Below are positions 14,213-22,269 of a stretch of DNA of 49,343 bases, one piece after another (the first letter of the stretch is position 1; each line of letters begins with the position of its first letter). The notes below the pieces were generated by a model. It searched no databases. It was not told where the DNA came from and saw only the letters and a program-made list of their open reading frames with translations. This DNA is from a virus. The position numbers and the translations under genes were made by a program. The stretch is taken from positions 1-49,343 of IMG/VR virus record IMGVR_UViG_3300009425_004611. One strand, written 5' to 3'.

Positions 14213-15748
14213 TTATAACTCCGATGCTAGGTTTGTTAGCGAGTCTTCCATCATTTGATCAAACTCTCCTTCCACTTGTTGCTCTACTTCTTCATCGAAG
14301 AAAGAACTAGTAGGTGAGGAGTTGAATGCCGTGTCTGCATCTTTGTGTTTATTATTACTAACATCATCTAAGAACAGTTTAGCATCGTCTAATAGTTTGT
14401 GAGGATCATCACTAGTGAATAGTTCTTTAACAAATGTATCAAACATCAACATATTTCTAGGTGTGTATAAACTTTCTTGATTAAGTTTCTTACCTTTCTT
14501 CTGCCAGTTTCTCCAATCTAGTTGGTAGTTCTCGCATTCTAATGTTGCTAGGCTGTTTGCTTCTTGTACTGCTCTAATATGCATGTATACATTGTGAGAC
14601 ATCAGTAAACCGTATGTGAAACTATCCCATGAAGTCTTACCTTCCTTGTGGATCTTGTTCAGCATACCCGGAGCATACCAATTAACATCACCAGTAACTA
14701 GCCTGCTACCAATCTCACTCTCCCAAGGGAAAGGATTGTTAGACAAGTTGCCAGGTGAGTGATGACTGAATGCTTTGTTATCAAAACACTTCTCCATAAT
14801 GTAACTCATCTGATTACTAGTAACTTTGTTTCTAGTGTATACTAAACCGTTCGCACTACTAATGTATGGACTAGCACAATCAAAACTAACTGTGATGTTA
14901 GGGTTAACATGTTCTCTTAACTGTCGCTGTATGCTTGTAAGCATTACACCCCATTCAAGTTTACTAGTACCCAGGAAATGAATCCAATCTCGGTCTTGTA
15001 ACTTCTCATCATCACGCAAAGTAATGATACGTTTCAGTGCCATGTGCATGTCGCGGATATTGTTACCACCCATGCCCCATCCTTCAGTGGGATAGTCTTT
15101 AACTTTTTGATACCATTCTTCTGCATCGTCCCAGTATGTTCCTTGTAATACATTAAGGAACTTTGTGTGTCCTTGTCTGTGATCCATAAACCAATCTAAG
15201 TTATATGTAGTACACTTCAAGCATTCGTCAAAGTTCTGTAGTCCAGTCTTCTCTTTAAAGCCAGGCTTACATGCCCAACTCGGAACATCAAATGTCATAC
15301 TCCAGTCTGCTGTGTGTTCTAACCAGTTGAGGATCTTACCTCTAACTTTATCAGCATCACCTTTGTATCCAACATCGCCGGGCTTCTCGAAGAAGTTTTC
15401 CCAGTCAAACTTAATAACACCTTTACCAATCTGGAAACCACCGGAGTCGCCTACAATAGTTGTGTTATCTCTGTCTCTGCATTGAATAATGTGTTCCATG
15501 ACCTTGCTCTTCTCAATATCGAGATATGCATGACCGGCACTATAAAGTGCTTTGTTATAATAGTAATAGCCTTTCTCTTTATCCAGGAAGTTCATGCCTT
15601 CGAAGCCATGTTCAAATCCATTCGGGACTCTGCCTTCAGGGATATATCCAGGCACACTCTTACATCTGCCTAGTAGCTCTGTCATAAAGCCGCTCACCGC
15701 AGGTAAAAATGTTGCATAGTCACTATGCGTCTTGGATAAATCTCTCAT
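14213..15748 (-). CDS. dpdA: DpdA-like DNA guanine transglycosylase (TGT family)
   Basis: A 511-aa protein of the tRNA-guanine transglycosylase superfamily. VGDSGGFQIG (Asp101, 100-108) matches the TGT DSGGFQ site for the base; FLNVLQGTYWDDAEEWYQ and GWGMGGNN fit the VQGG and GG-loop region; TVSFDCASPY (Asp290) is the place of the nucleophile (DCVLP in TGT). The Cys cluster for structural zinc found in tRNA enzymes is not visible. Such phage DpdA proteins insert 7-deazaguanines into DNA to avoid restriction. It is 2 bp downstream of the clamp and shares its operon. The last 90 residues are acidic and probably disordered. Confidence 0.86.
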   Translation of the reverse strand: MRDLSKTHSDYATFLPAVSGFMTELLGRCKSVPGYIPEGRVPNGFEHGFEGMNFLDKEKGYYYYNKALYSAGHAYLDIEKSKVMEHIIQCRDRDNTTIVGDSGGFQIGKGVIKFDWENFFEKPGDVGYKGDADKVRGKILNWLEHTADWSMTFDVPSWACKPGFKEKTGLQNFDECLKCTTYNLDWFMDHRQGHTKFLNVLQGTYWDDAEEWYQKVKDYPTEGWGMGGNNIRDMHMALKRIITLRDDEKLQDRDWIHFLGTSKLEWGVMLTSIQRQLREHVNPNITVSFDCASPYISSANGLVYTRNKVTSNQMSYIMEKCFDNKAFSHHSPGNLSNNPFPWESEIGSRLVTGDVNWYAPGMLNKIHKEGKTSWDSFTYGLLMSHNVYMHIRAVQEANSLATLECENYQLDWRNWQKKGKKLNQESLYTPRNMLMFDTFVKELFTSDDPHKLLDDAKLFLDDVSNNKHKDADTAFNSSPTSSFFDEEVEQQVEGEFDQMMEDSLTNLASEL

Positions 15749-15750
15749 GC

Positions 15751-16503
15751 TTATCTTCTCGCTGGTAGTAAGTAAGTATAAATGCCTAAGCCACTGTCTA
15801 CTTTAATTTGTAGTAAGCCTTGATTGTTAATACTTAATACTAAGTTGCTATTGTCTCCAAGTCTAAGGATCTTTAACACAATATCTAAGGGCCAGTTCCA
15901 TTCGGAAGTAAGTTCGCCTTCAACATTGTTATCAATTAGGATCTTAGTCCTGTCACTTGCATCACCGCCAACTAGGAAGTACAATGCACCATTCTCTGTC
16001 TTAGGTGTGAAGTTTGCTTCATAGCCTGCTTGTACGCCATTAAAGTATGCTAAATCCTTTAACGCTTTAACACTTGGTAAAATGTTTACATCAAACTCTG
16101 CACCTTTAAACTTGATGTCTTTAAGTTGTTGGTTAATAACATCTGCTAACATAAATCTATAATATGCATCTGAGCCAGTGTTGTCTTTAAACTTAACTTC
16201 AACAGGAGTTTCAGTTCCGTTTCTATCTTGTGTAATTACTTCAACTGTACCATCGTCAGCATCAAAGCCTGGATAGTTAATAAAGCCTTGTAATACACCC
16301 ATTCTGCTTAGACCAATAGTTGCATCTGCAAAGTCTACTACAGGATTGATAGAGTGACCTTTAACAATAACGGTCTTATCTGCATCAACTGTTTCAATCT
16401 CAGTACGCTCGGTTGTTCCTCTAATTTTTGCCATTTCAAAGATGCCTAGACCATGTGTATGTCTTAGTACGTCTTTAAAAAAGTCTTTTACATAATTATT
16501 CAT
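15751..16503 (-). CDS. 45: Sliding clamp (T4 gp45-like)
   Basis: A 250-aa protein (T4 clamp 228 aa). FADATIGLSRMGVLQGFINYPGFD (about 57-80) parallels the DVAIYDLNGFLGILSLV strand-helix of T4 gp45. GALYFLVGGDASDRTKILIDNN, WPLDIVLKILRLGDNSNLVLSI and QGLLQIKV show the repeated beta hairpins of the clamp fold. Its job is to tether the polymerase (16926-19619) to DNA and, in T4, to activate late transcription. It is first in the operon of the 16534-16562 promoter, with CCGGAGAAA before ATG. Confidence 0.75.
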   Translation of the reverse strand: MNNYVKDFFKDVLRHTHGLGIFEMAKIRGTTERTEIETVDADKTVIVKGHSINPVVDFADATIGLSRMGVLQGFINYPGFDADDGTVEVITQDRNGTETPVEVKFKDNTGSDAYYRFMLADVINQQLKDIKFKGAEFDVNILPSVKALKDLAYFNGVQAGYEANFTPKTENGALYFLVGGDASDRTKILIDNNVEGELTSEWNWPLDIVLKILRLGDNSNLVLSINNQGLLQIKVDSGLGIYTYLLPARR

Positions 16504-16533
16504 ATTTTCTCCGGTAAATGAATTCGTTTTAAC

Positions 16534-16562
16534 ATTATACTACTTTTATTTAGGCAAGTCAA
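16534..16562 (-). promoter_or_regulatory. Sigma70 promoter for the clamp/dpdA operon
   Basis: Minus strand: TTGACT (16557-16562), 17-bp spacer, TATAAT (16534-16539). Start expected near 16527, giving a leader of about 25 bases with CCGGAGAAA before the ATG at 16503. It lies directly behind the stop of the 16564-16917 gene. Confidence 0.85.
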
Positions 16563-16563
16563 G

Positions 16564-16917
16564 TTATTTCTTACCCTTAATCTTGTTTAACATTTTAATT
16601 GTGTTGAACATGTCTTTGATTGGATTATCATCATCCAACTCTTTAACAACTTGTAACAGCACCAATAAGTCTCCAAGGTTGCCTTCATTAATCTCATGCT
16701 CACCGATTGTAATGCATGTTTCCATACCTTCGTCTAACCAAATCGAGTTGGCACCTGCTCCTGTAATAGTGTATGGAGTACCTGCTGTAATACTACCTGC
16801 TGTAATACTACCTGTTGTAGAAGTAACTGCATGAGTAGTGTAGATTGTTGAATTGCTTGGTGGCCCAGTTAGTGTTATTGTTCCAGCTGGACTAGGGTTA
16901 GCATTAATTGTATTCAT
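16564..16917 (-). CDS. Thr/Ser/Gly-rich hypothetical protein
   Basis: A 117-aa protein. Residues 1-60 are Thr/Ser/Gly/Pro-rich (PAGTITLTGPPSNSTIY) with an exact SITAG repeat encoded by a tandem 15-bp unit, and a short TPYTIT strand. Residues 61-117 are helical and charged (ETCITIGEHEINEGNLGDLLVLL). The composition recalls small virion or fibre-associated proteins, yet it is placed next to DNA polymerase. Function unknown. Confidence 0.6.
   Translation of the reverse strand: MNTINANPSPAGTITLTGPPSNSTIYTTHAVTSTTGSITAGSITAGTPYTITGAGANSIWLDEGMETCITIGEHEINEGNLGDLLVLLQVVKELDDDNPIKDMFNTIKMLNKIKGKK
16781..16810 (-). repeat. Tandem 15-bp repeat in coding sequence
   Basis: The 15-bp unit CCTGCTGTAATACTA occurs twice in perfect tandem (16781-16795 and 16796-16810), with a diverged third start at 16811. 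It encodes the doubled SITAG in the Thr/Ser-rich gene. Length is a multiple of three, so it can expand without breaking the frame. Confidence 0.8.
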
Positions 16918-16925
16918 ATGTTGCC

Positions 16926-19619
16926 TTAAAATTCAAAGTATTGTTGGAATGCCGCACTATCGTTAGCACTCTTAAGGTCCCAATTCATTACACCTAGTAC
17001 GTTTTGTATCTTCTTATCCAATACTGCTTCTTCCATTGCTTCTTCATCGAACGGCATTTCTTTAAACCATTTTGGAATCTGCATTTCATCTGTAGGATAA
17101 GCCATACTAGTATAGCCCATTGGGTTTGGCTTCAGTCTGCACACTACAACTTTACTGCCGTCCATAATCTGTAAACTGTAGTTGTCTCCGTTAGCAAATC
17201 GCATAGCATTGTAATTAATACTAGCTCTAACATGTCCAGGTATCATTTTGTTCTCACCATCATCGGCGGCACCGGTCATACCAAACATAGTACTGCCAGT
17301 TGGCATACTGTTTTGTTGCTTACGAAGTTTATCGGTGTACTTGGTTAAGTTGTTAACACGTTTAGGCATTCCTTTTCTCCAAGCATCTAACTTACCAAAC
17401 GATTCTTTAAAGTCTTTAATCATTTGTATAACTTCTGGCTCTTGCTTTCCTTCAAGTGTATCGTCTAGTATCTCTTCAAGGAAGTCTTGTATGAACTCAG
17501 GTGTGTCAGAACGTTTAATGTCCATACCCATAATTTTAAGATAGCCACCTTCTGGTTGCCAGCCTTCAATATCTAAACACTTGATCGCATAACGCTTCTT
17601 AGTAATAAAGATACCCGACTTACCAACTACCTCTCTACCTGCTTTAATAACACTACCCATCTCTATCGGACTATTAAAGTCTTGCCTCATAAACTCTGGG
17701 AAGGTATCACTAACTTGGTCACTGATACGATCATACAAGCCGACAGCACTATCCATATCTAAATGCATATCATCAGGTAAGGCAGGCGTTGCCGTGAAGT
17801 ACACTGAGTCAGTGTCTCCATAAATGATTGTGTCGCCTGTATGATCGTAACTTCCTGTGAGCAACTCATTCACTTTTGCTCCCATGTGGCGTGTGATACG
17901 CCTTCCGGTCAAAGTAGTACTCTGACCAATACGTTTATCAAAGAATCTACAGCCTGGATTAAGTATCGCACCATACAAACTGTTCAAGTTAATCTTCTTA
18001 ACTAACTGTCGCTTGTCATAGAATGCCTTCTCCGCATCTGTAGTTGCTTCTTTCTTCTTTGCTTGTAGTACTTGACGTTCAGTATACCAACGCTCTAGTA
18101 AGCCTGGTACAATGCCTAGTACATCTGTTTTAAATATAGTTCCGTTAGCACTAATGCTCCAAGGTTGACCACTGTTGAATATTAAGTTGTACACATCACT
18201 GCCTGTTACTTCTGCAGTTGTGCCGTCTTCCATATCCAATGTCATTGTACGAGCATTGTCTTGCTCCATAACTAGCTCGTATTCGTTTGAGCCGAACTTG
18301 CCTAGCCAAGCATCTGCAAATGAACTCTTCTCTAATCTAATCTTTGCTTCAACTTCTTCATCAGTAAAGTCTGGACGCAACTGTCCAACGATAGTTTCGT
18401 TAGCCATATTCAATGCACGGAATACACTTGGGTACAGACTGTTAATATCCATACTGCCAATCCATTCGTGAAAGCCTTTCTTAGGTGTTGCCACAAAGGC
18501 ACCAGCCGCCGCTGATCCTTTCTTACTGCCACCTCGCTTTCTATCTGGCACTACCATGTCACGTCTGTGTGCTTCATTAATAATTGCTTGTTCAGTAGTT
18601 GCCACAGCACCCATTGTAGTATACAGTAGCACGGTGTTGTCATGTGCAATAGTATTAGCTAAGTCAATGAACTGTAGTTTCTTATCCATACGAGCAATAA
18701 GCATAACGTCTTGTATGTTATACTCTAAGAATCTACCAAAGTCATGATTGTATAGTCTGTCAAGTGATCCATCATAGACAACTTTCTTCTCGCCTAGTTC
18801 AATCTCTCCGATAGCATCTAATCTATAACTGTGTCGTTCCTCATAGTTGTACTTACGATATAGTTGCAAGTAGTCTAAATGTACACGACCAATTAGGTCA
18901 TAGCTCTGTCTCTCAGTACCAAAGTTCTCATACATTCTTTCCTTAGGCAACTGATTAAACAAACACATCTGTCTAGTAGCACTACGTCCTAGTATCTTAA
19001 CGATCCTATTAATAGTGTAAGGGATATCATAACCCTCGCTGTTCCAACCGGACAATATATCTGCGTCATCAATCAATGTGAGGAATGTTCTAAGCATCTC
19101 TGCTTCGTCTTTAAATAGTATTACTTCTTTGTATTCACTAGCAATGTTCTCTGCCTGTTCCCATGTTAATGTTTTAGGAGGAACTGCAAGACACACCATA
19201 GTATCCATCCAGTCCATATAAAATCCAATTGCCGTGATAGGCATGAGAGCATCTTCCGGCGTACTAAATCCGTTAACGGGATCAAAGTCTACCTCGATGT
19301 CAAAGAAACATGTATGTAGTTTAGGTGGATCAATATTGAGATAGTTCTTCTCTAGCGTTTTATTAACAGGCTTAACATCAGTTTCATATAACTTACCAGT
19401 TGCTCTGTTAATAGCAATGTTCTTCCTGAACTCTTTGAGACTTTTGCATCTAATCTCGGTGACTGGCTCATTATGAATACTACGCTTCTTGCCTTTAGAA
19501 TCACTAAAGTAAAAGTTGTACTCAGGCTGATGAGTAATAATCTTACGTTCGCCGTTCACTCGTTCGGCTACATAAATTTTATCTTTGGCTGTGTCGTGGA
19601 ATGCATCGACGTAACTCAT
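16926..19619 (-). CDS. 43: DNA polymerase, family B (T4 gp43-like)
   Basis: An 897-aa polymerase (T4 gp43 898 aa). Exonuclease motifs: FFDIEVD (Asp107, Glu109), GWNSEGYD (191-198) and YNIQDV (300-305). Polymerase motif A has D391 and SLYPS (394-398), motif B KINLNSLYG (542-550), motif C YGDTDSVY (600-607). The C-terminus ends FQQYFEF, like the clamp-binding tail of T4-type polymerases. With a clamp at 15751 and RNase H at 2073 it is the replicative polymerase. The start ATG follows a modest ribosome site; all key residues are intact. Confidence 0.98.
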   Translation of the reverse strand: MSYVDAFHDTAKDKIYVAERVNGERKIITHQPEYNFYFSDSKGKKRSIHNEPVTEIRCKSLKEFRKNIAINRATGKLYETDVKPVNKTLEKNYLNIDPPKLHTCFFDIEVDFDPVNGFSTPEDALMPITAIGFYMDWMDTMVCLAVPPKTLTWEQAENIASEYKEVILFKDEAEMLRTFLTLIDDADILSGWNSEGYDIPYTINRIVKILGRSATRQMCLFNQLPKERMYENFGTERQSYDLIGRVHLDYLQLYRKYNYEERHSYRLDAIGEIELGEKKVVYDGSLDRLYNHDFGRFLEYNIQDVMLIARMDKKLQFIDLANTIAHDNTVLLYTTMGAVATTEQAIINEAHRRDMVVPDRKRGGSKKGSAAAGAFVATPKKGFHEWIGSMDINSLYPSVFRALNMANETIVGQLRPDFTDEEVEAKIRLEKSSFADAWLGKFGSNEYELVMEQDNARTMTLDMEDGTTAEVTGSDVYNLIFNSGQPWSISANGTIFKTDVLGIVPGLLERWYTERQVLQAKKKEATTDAEKAFYDKRQLVKKINLNSLYGAILNPGCRFFDKRIGQSTTLTGRRITRHMGAKVNELLTGSYDHTGDTIIYGDTDSVYFTATPALPDDMHLDMDSAVGLYDRISDQVSDTFPEFMRQDFNSPIEMGSVIKAGREVVGKSGIFITKKRYAIKCLDIEGWQPEGGYLKIMGMDIKRSDTPEFIQDFLEEILDDTLEGKQEPEVIQMIKDFKESFGKLDAWRKGMPKRVNNLTKYTDKLRKQQNSMPTGSTMFGMTGAADDGENKMIPGHVRASINYNAMRFANGDNYSLQIMDGSKVVVCRLKPNPMGYTSMAYPTDEMQIPKWFKEMPFDEEAMEEAVLDKKIQNVLGVMNWDLKSANDSAAFQQYFEF

Positions 19620-19638
19620 ATTTGTTTCGCCCTAAGAA

Positions 19639-19902
19639 TTAAAGTGTTTTACCGACAGTTTCCAGGATTGTTTCGAGTTCATCGAACTTATCTCTTTCAT
19701 CTGTAAACTTAGCCTTATGAGCAACTTTAACTGCTTTCATAAGTACTCCAGCTTTAAGGTCCATTTCTTCTGCAATTGCTTTTACAGTTTCTCGTAACCC
19801 TTCGCTCAGTGCGTCTACTTCGTATAGGACTTGGTCGCCCTCTTGAATAAGTTTCTTTAGTCTTGCTTGTTCTTCTGCGTTGAATGTTTTGTTAAATGCC
19901 AT
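19639..19902 (-). CDS. Small helical protein, DsbA (dsDNA-binding)-like
   Basis: An 87-aa all-helical protein. Order of helices and length resemble T4 DsbA (89 aa), a dsDNA-binding protein that supports late transcription: helix with EEQARLKKLIQEGDQVL, then LSEGLRETVKAIAEEMDLKAGVLMKAVK and a final acidic helix. Sequence similarity is weak, so this is a structural guess. It is first in the operon from the 19962-19989 promoter, 19 bp before the polymerase gene. Ribosome site AAAGAGGTAG. Confidence 0.5.
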   Translation of the reverse strand: MAFNKTFNAEEQARLKKLIQEGDQVLYEVDALSEGLRETVKAIAEEMDLKAGVLMKAVKVAHKAKFTDERDKFDELETILETVGKTL

Positions 19903-19941
19903 TTCTACCTCTTTGTTACTGTGTGTGTTTGAATGTAGTAA

Positions 19942-19949
19942 TATTTATT
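19942..19949 (-). promoter_or_regulatory. Possible late promoter element (minus strand)
   Basis: AATAAATA on the minus strand, 40 bases upstream of the DsbA-like gene and downstream of a sigma70 promoter. It is one base off the T4-late consensus TATAAATA, so only weakly supported. Confidence 0.3.
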
Positions 19950-19961
19950 ACACATGCCCTT

Positions 19962-19989
19962 ATTATACACTAAAAGCTGGTTAAGTCAA
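19962..19989 (-). promoter_or_regulatory. Sigma70 promoter for the polymerase operon
   Basis: Minus strand: TTGACT (19984-19989), 16-bp spacer, TATAAT (19962-19967). It precedes the DsbA-like gene and DNA polymerase and is back to back with the plus-strand late promoter at 20003-20010, leaving only 13 bp between the two. Confidence 0.8.
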
Positions 19990-20002
19990 GAACTATCTTT
20001 TA

Positions 20003-20010
20003 GATAAATA
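20003..20010 (+). promoter_or_regulatory. Late-type promoter for the plus-strand operon
   Basis: GATAAATA at 20003-20010, one base off the T4 late consensus TATAAATA, 50 bases before the ATG at 20061. No plausible -35 is needed for this class. A strong ribosome site TAGGAGAAAC lies just before the start. It is probably the entry point for the four plus-strand genes. Confidence 0.6.
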
Positions 20011-20060
20011 CTAATTGTAGAATACATACAGTAAACAGTAGTTTTGTAGGAGAAACGAAC

Positions 20061-20492
20061 ATGGCAGAAGATAAAGCAGAAGTAAGCATGAGTAGAAAAG
20101 AATACGATGCACTGACGGCAAAAGCGGCAGGTGATGCTCCAGCTGGAACCGGACCGACAGTTGATTCGCGAGGATTTAAAACAGTCGAAGGAATGGAAGA
20201 AATAGACACTAACGGAGATGGACATATCTCCAAAGGTGAAATGGATATGCATTTAGAGTTTAAACGTAAAGAACTAGAAGATGCTGATGCAATGAGAGAT
20301 GCTCAACGTAAGATGGCATGGTTCTCATTATTTGGTATGTTACTATACCCATTCGCAGTAGTAATTGCATCATTGGCAGGACTAAGCGAAGCACAATCAA
20401 CACTAGGATCAATGGCACCAACATACTTTGTAGCAGTAGCAGGTATTGTTGCCGCATTCTTTGGTGCTCAGGCATTTAGCAAAGGTAAATAA
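20061..20492 (+). CDS. Two-TM membrane protein with EF-hand
   Basis: A 143-aa protein. Residues 49-60 (DTNGDGHISKGE) form a canonical 12-residue EF-hand calcium loop: Asp49, Asn51, Asp53, His55, Glu60. A helix of charged residues follows, then two hydrophobic helices near 87-105 and 122-140 (FGMLLYPFAVVIASLAGL, TYFVAVAGIVAAFFGAQAF). The N-terminus is acidic and probably disordered. The size and two helices resemble a class II holin, with the Ca loop in the cytosol. It leads the plus-strand late operon. A virion-associated role is also possible. Confidence 0.78.
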   Translation: MAEDKAEVSMSRKEYDALTAKAAGDAPAGTGPTVDSRGFKTVEGMEEIDTNGDGHISKGEMDMHLEFKRKELEDADAMRDAQRKMAWFSLFGMLLYPFAVVIASLAGLSEAQSTLGSMAPTYFVAVAGIVAAFFGAQAFSKGK

Positions 20493-20497
20493 TCGTA

Positions 20498-20809
20498 ATG
20501 GCATTTATTAAACACTTTACAAGAATGATTACTCGAGAAGAGTTATCCGACGAAGACGTTATCGAATACTTTGATATCGTGCAGAGTGTTGTTGCCACTA
20601 AATTATTAACTGCGTATGACCAAGAGAAAGAACAAGTAGGCATTGAAGTTATATCATACGAAGACGAAGACAAGGAAGGAGCGTTATTCATATACGAAAT
20701 AGTATTAGATGAAATGATTCTCCCTACAGAGGGTGATGAGATAAGTACTATCTTATTCGACGAGTTCGAAGACATCACCTTTAGCTTCGAAGCCAGCATA
20801 GAGATTTAA
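20498..20809 (+). CDS. Acidic hypothetical protein
   Basis: A 103-aa strongly acidic protein (e.g. EVISYEDEDKEGALFIYEIVLDE), likely alpha/beta. It follows the EF-hand gene by 5 bp and is followed by the first oxygenase gene by 1 bp. No family recognised. It may be an adaptor for the neighbouring enzymes. Confidence 0.65.
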   Translation: MAFIKHFTRMITREELSDEDVIEYFDIVQSVVATKLLTAYDQEKEQVGIEVISYEDEDKEGALFIYEIVLDEMILPTEGDEISTILFDEFEDITFSFEASIEI

Positions 20810-20810
20810 C

Positions 20811-21605
20811 TTGGCTAGAGACAAACACGGCATTCCGTTTCACCCTGCGGAGTACGATCCAGACTATCCCAGAATAAAATGTAAACAATGTGGACTAATG
20901 AATAGTTGCACACATACACCTATGGACGCTGAACCTTGGTACCCTAGGCTACCTATCTTACTTGAAGGTGGTAGTGTTCAAAGCATAGGAGAGATACAAT
21001 TTCATCCTTACACATTACATTCGCTAAAGGCAATAGCTAAATCTAAAATATCCCAAAGCAAGATAGTCATAGAAAACTTTATTGCTCCAGAACTAATAGA
21101 GAGTCTTAATGCTAACTGGCCCACAGAGTTTTTACCGCCAGAAGTTAAAGGAAGACTACAAGCAAACATAGACTGCAATCCTGCATTCCAGGAGCTACAT
21201 GACTTAGTATTCAATCATGAGTACATTAGAATGGCTATAGCAGACAAGTTTGAAATACATCAAGAGCACGAGTGTAGAGTTTGGCTGTGGCAAGATACTA
21301 ATCAATTCACAGTTAATGATGTACATGTAGATAGCGATGAGTTTGGTATTACGTTTGGCATGTACTTGCCAGGTGAGGATCAAGTAGCAGAGTTTGGAAC
21401 ACAGTTTTGGCAACCAAACGAGTTCGAAACAGATTTAGAAGCATCTTTGATTAGAGAAAACTGTACACTTATAGACCAACTACCATTCACTAACGGCACA
21501 GCATACTTTATACCTAGGTCTGCAAAGGCTTGGCATAGTAGTCCTATAATTAATAAAGACGTTAGGAGAAAGCATGTATACGGATTTTATACAGAATCTA
21601 AATAA
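20811..21605 (+). CDS. 2-oxoglutarate/Fe(II) oxygenase-like protein with Cys cluster
   Basis: A 264-aa protein. The jelly-roll iron site is H172-x-D174 (NDVHVDSDEFGITFG) with distal H242 (KAWHSSP) and Arg252/253 for oxoglutarate. A small zinc-like site (KCKQCGLMNSC, C24, C27, C33) precedes it. Substrate is not apparent; relatives hydroxylate proteins, nucleobases or small molecules. It starts with TTG at 20811, one base after the preceding stop; no ATG is available without losing the Cys cluster. Its end overlaps the next gene by 32 bp. Confidence 0.68.
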   Translation: MARDKHGIPFHPAEYDPDYPRIKCKQCGLMNSCTHTPMDAEPWYPRLPILLEGGSVQSIGEIQFHPYTLHSLKAIAKSKISQSKIVIENFIAPELIESLNANWPTEFLPPEVKGRLQANIDCNPAFQELHDLVFNHEYIRMAIADKFEIHQEHECRVWLWQDTNQFTVNDVHVDSDEFGITFGMYLPGEDQVAEFGTQFWQPNEFETDLEASLIRENCTLIDQLPFTNGTAYFIPRSAKAWHSSPIINKDVRRKHVYGFYTESK

Positions 21606-22269
21606 TACAATATATAAAGTAGAGCAGTCTGAACTACTTACAGCACCCTGGCCTCACATGTATGTTGCCGAACCTATCAATCAAAACTATCGTACTTTTC
21701 TAGAGTATGCAGATTCTGTTAATATAATTCATGAACATGATGTTTACGGTGGCAGAGATGATTATGTATTAACTCCATTAGATGTTAGTGCCTCAGACTT
21801 AAGACATTTCAACAAGTTAATGGAAAAACTATTTTTTGCTATTGCTAAGAAGTTTGGCGATGAAGTATCAGAAGCTCCAGAGCCCACAGTTAGATTTTGG
21901 AAAGACACAGATAAGTTATTAATAAACGATATACATACAGACGAATTCTTTGATCCTACTTTCTATACCATTAGTGCTATGATTTACTTACCTAAGGATA
22001 ACAGTCAAAGACGTTATGGTACTAAACTTTTTACTTACATAGGCGATGATATTTATACAGATGCTATGCAAGATGAAGGCATGGCTCAACCCCACATGGC
22101 ACATAAAGACAAAGAACATAATTGGAAACACGAAGTTACCGTACCTTTCATGCCTAACACAATGTTTATAACAACCAACGCACAAGGCTCATGGCATCAG
22201 GCTCCGACTAATATCGCTCCTGGTGATGTAAGGGAAAGTGTTATGATTCGTTGGAAGTGTGAGTATTAA
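21574..22269 (+). CDS. 2-oxoglutarate/Fe(II) oxygenase-like protein
   Basis: A 231-aa protein with the same core: H121-x-D123 (NDIHTDEFFDPTF), then SAMIYLPKDN, YGTKLF, distal H208 (GSWHQAP) and Arg220 or Arg226. It lacks the N-terminal Cys cluster of its neighbour. The ATG at 21574 lies inside the upstream gene and follows a good ribosome site (TAGGAGAAAG), so the overlap is real. Two such enzymes in tandem suggest a two-step or heteromeric modification. Its stop overlaps the opposite stop of the fibre gene. Confidence 0.72.
   Translation: MYTDFIQNLNNTIYKVEQSELLTAPWPHMYVAEPINQNYRTFLEYADSVNIIHEHDVYGGRDDYVLTPLDVSASDLRHFNKLMEKLFFAIAKKFGDEVSEAPEPTVRFWKDTDKLLINDIHTDEFFDPTFYTISAMIYLPKDNSQRRYGTKLFTYIGDDIYTDAMQDEGMAQPHMAHKDKEHNWKHEVTVPFMPNTMFITTNAQGSWHQAPTNIAPGDVRESVMIRWKCEY

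Noticed and set aside
19986-20252. Minus-strand ORFs opposite the EF-hand gene (Phe/Cys-rich)
   Set aside because: Antisense to a gene with clear EF-hand and ribosome site; composition is unlike real proteins.
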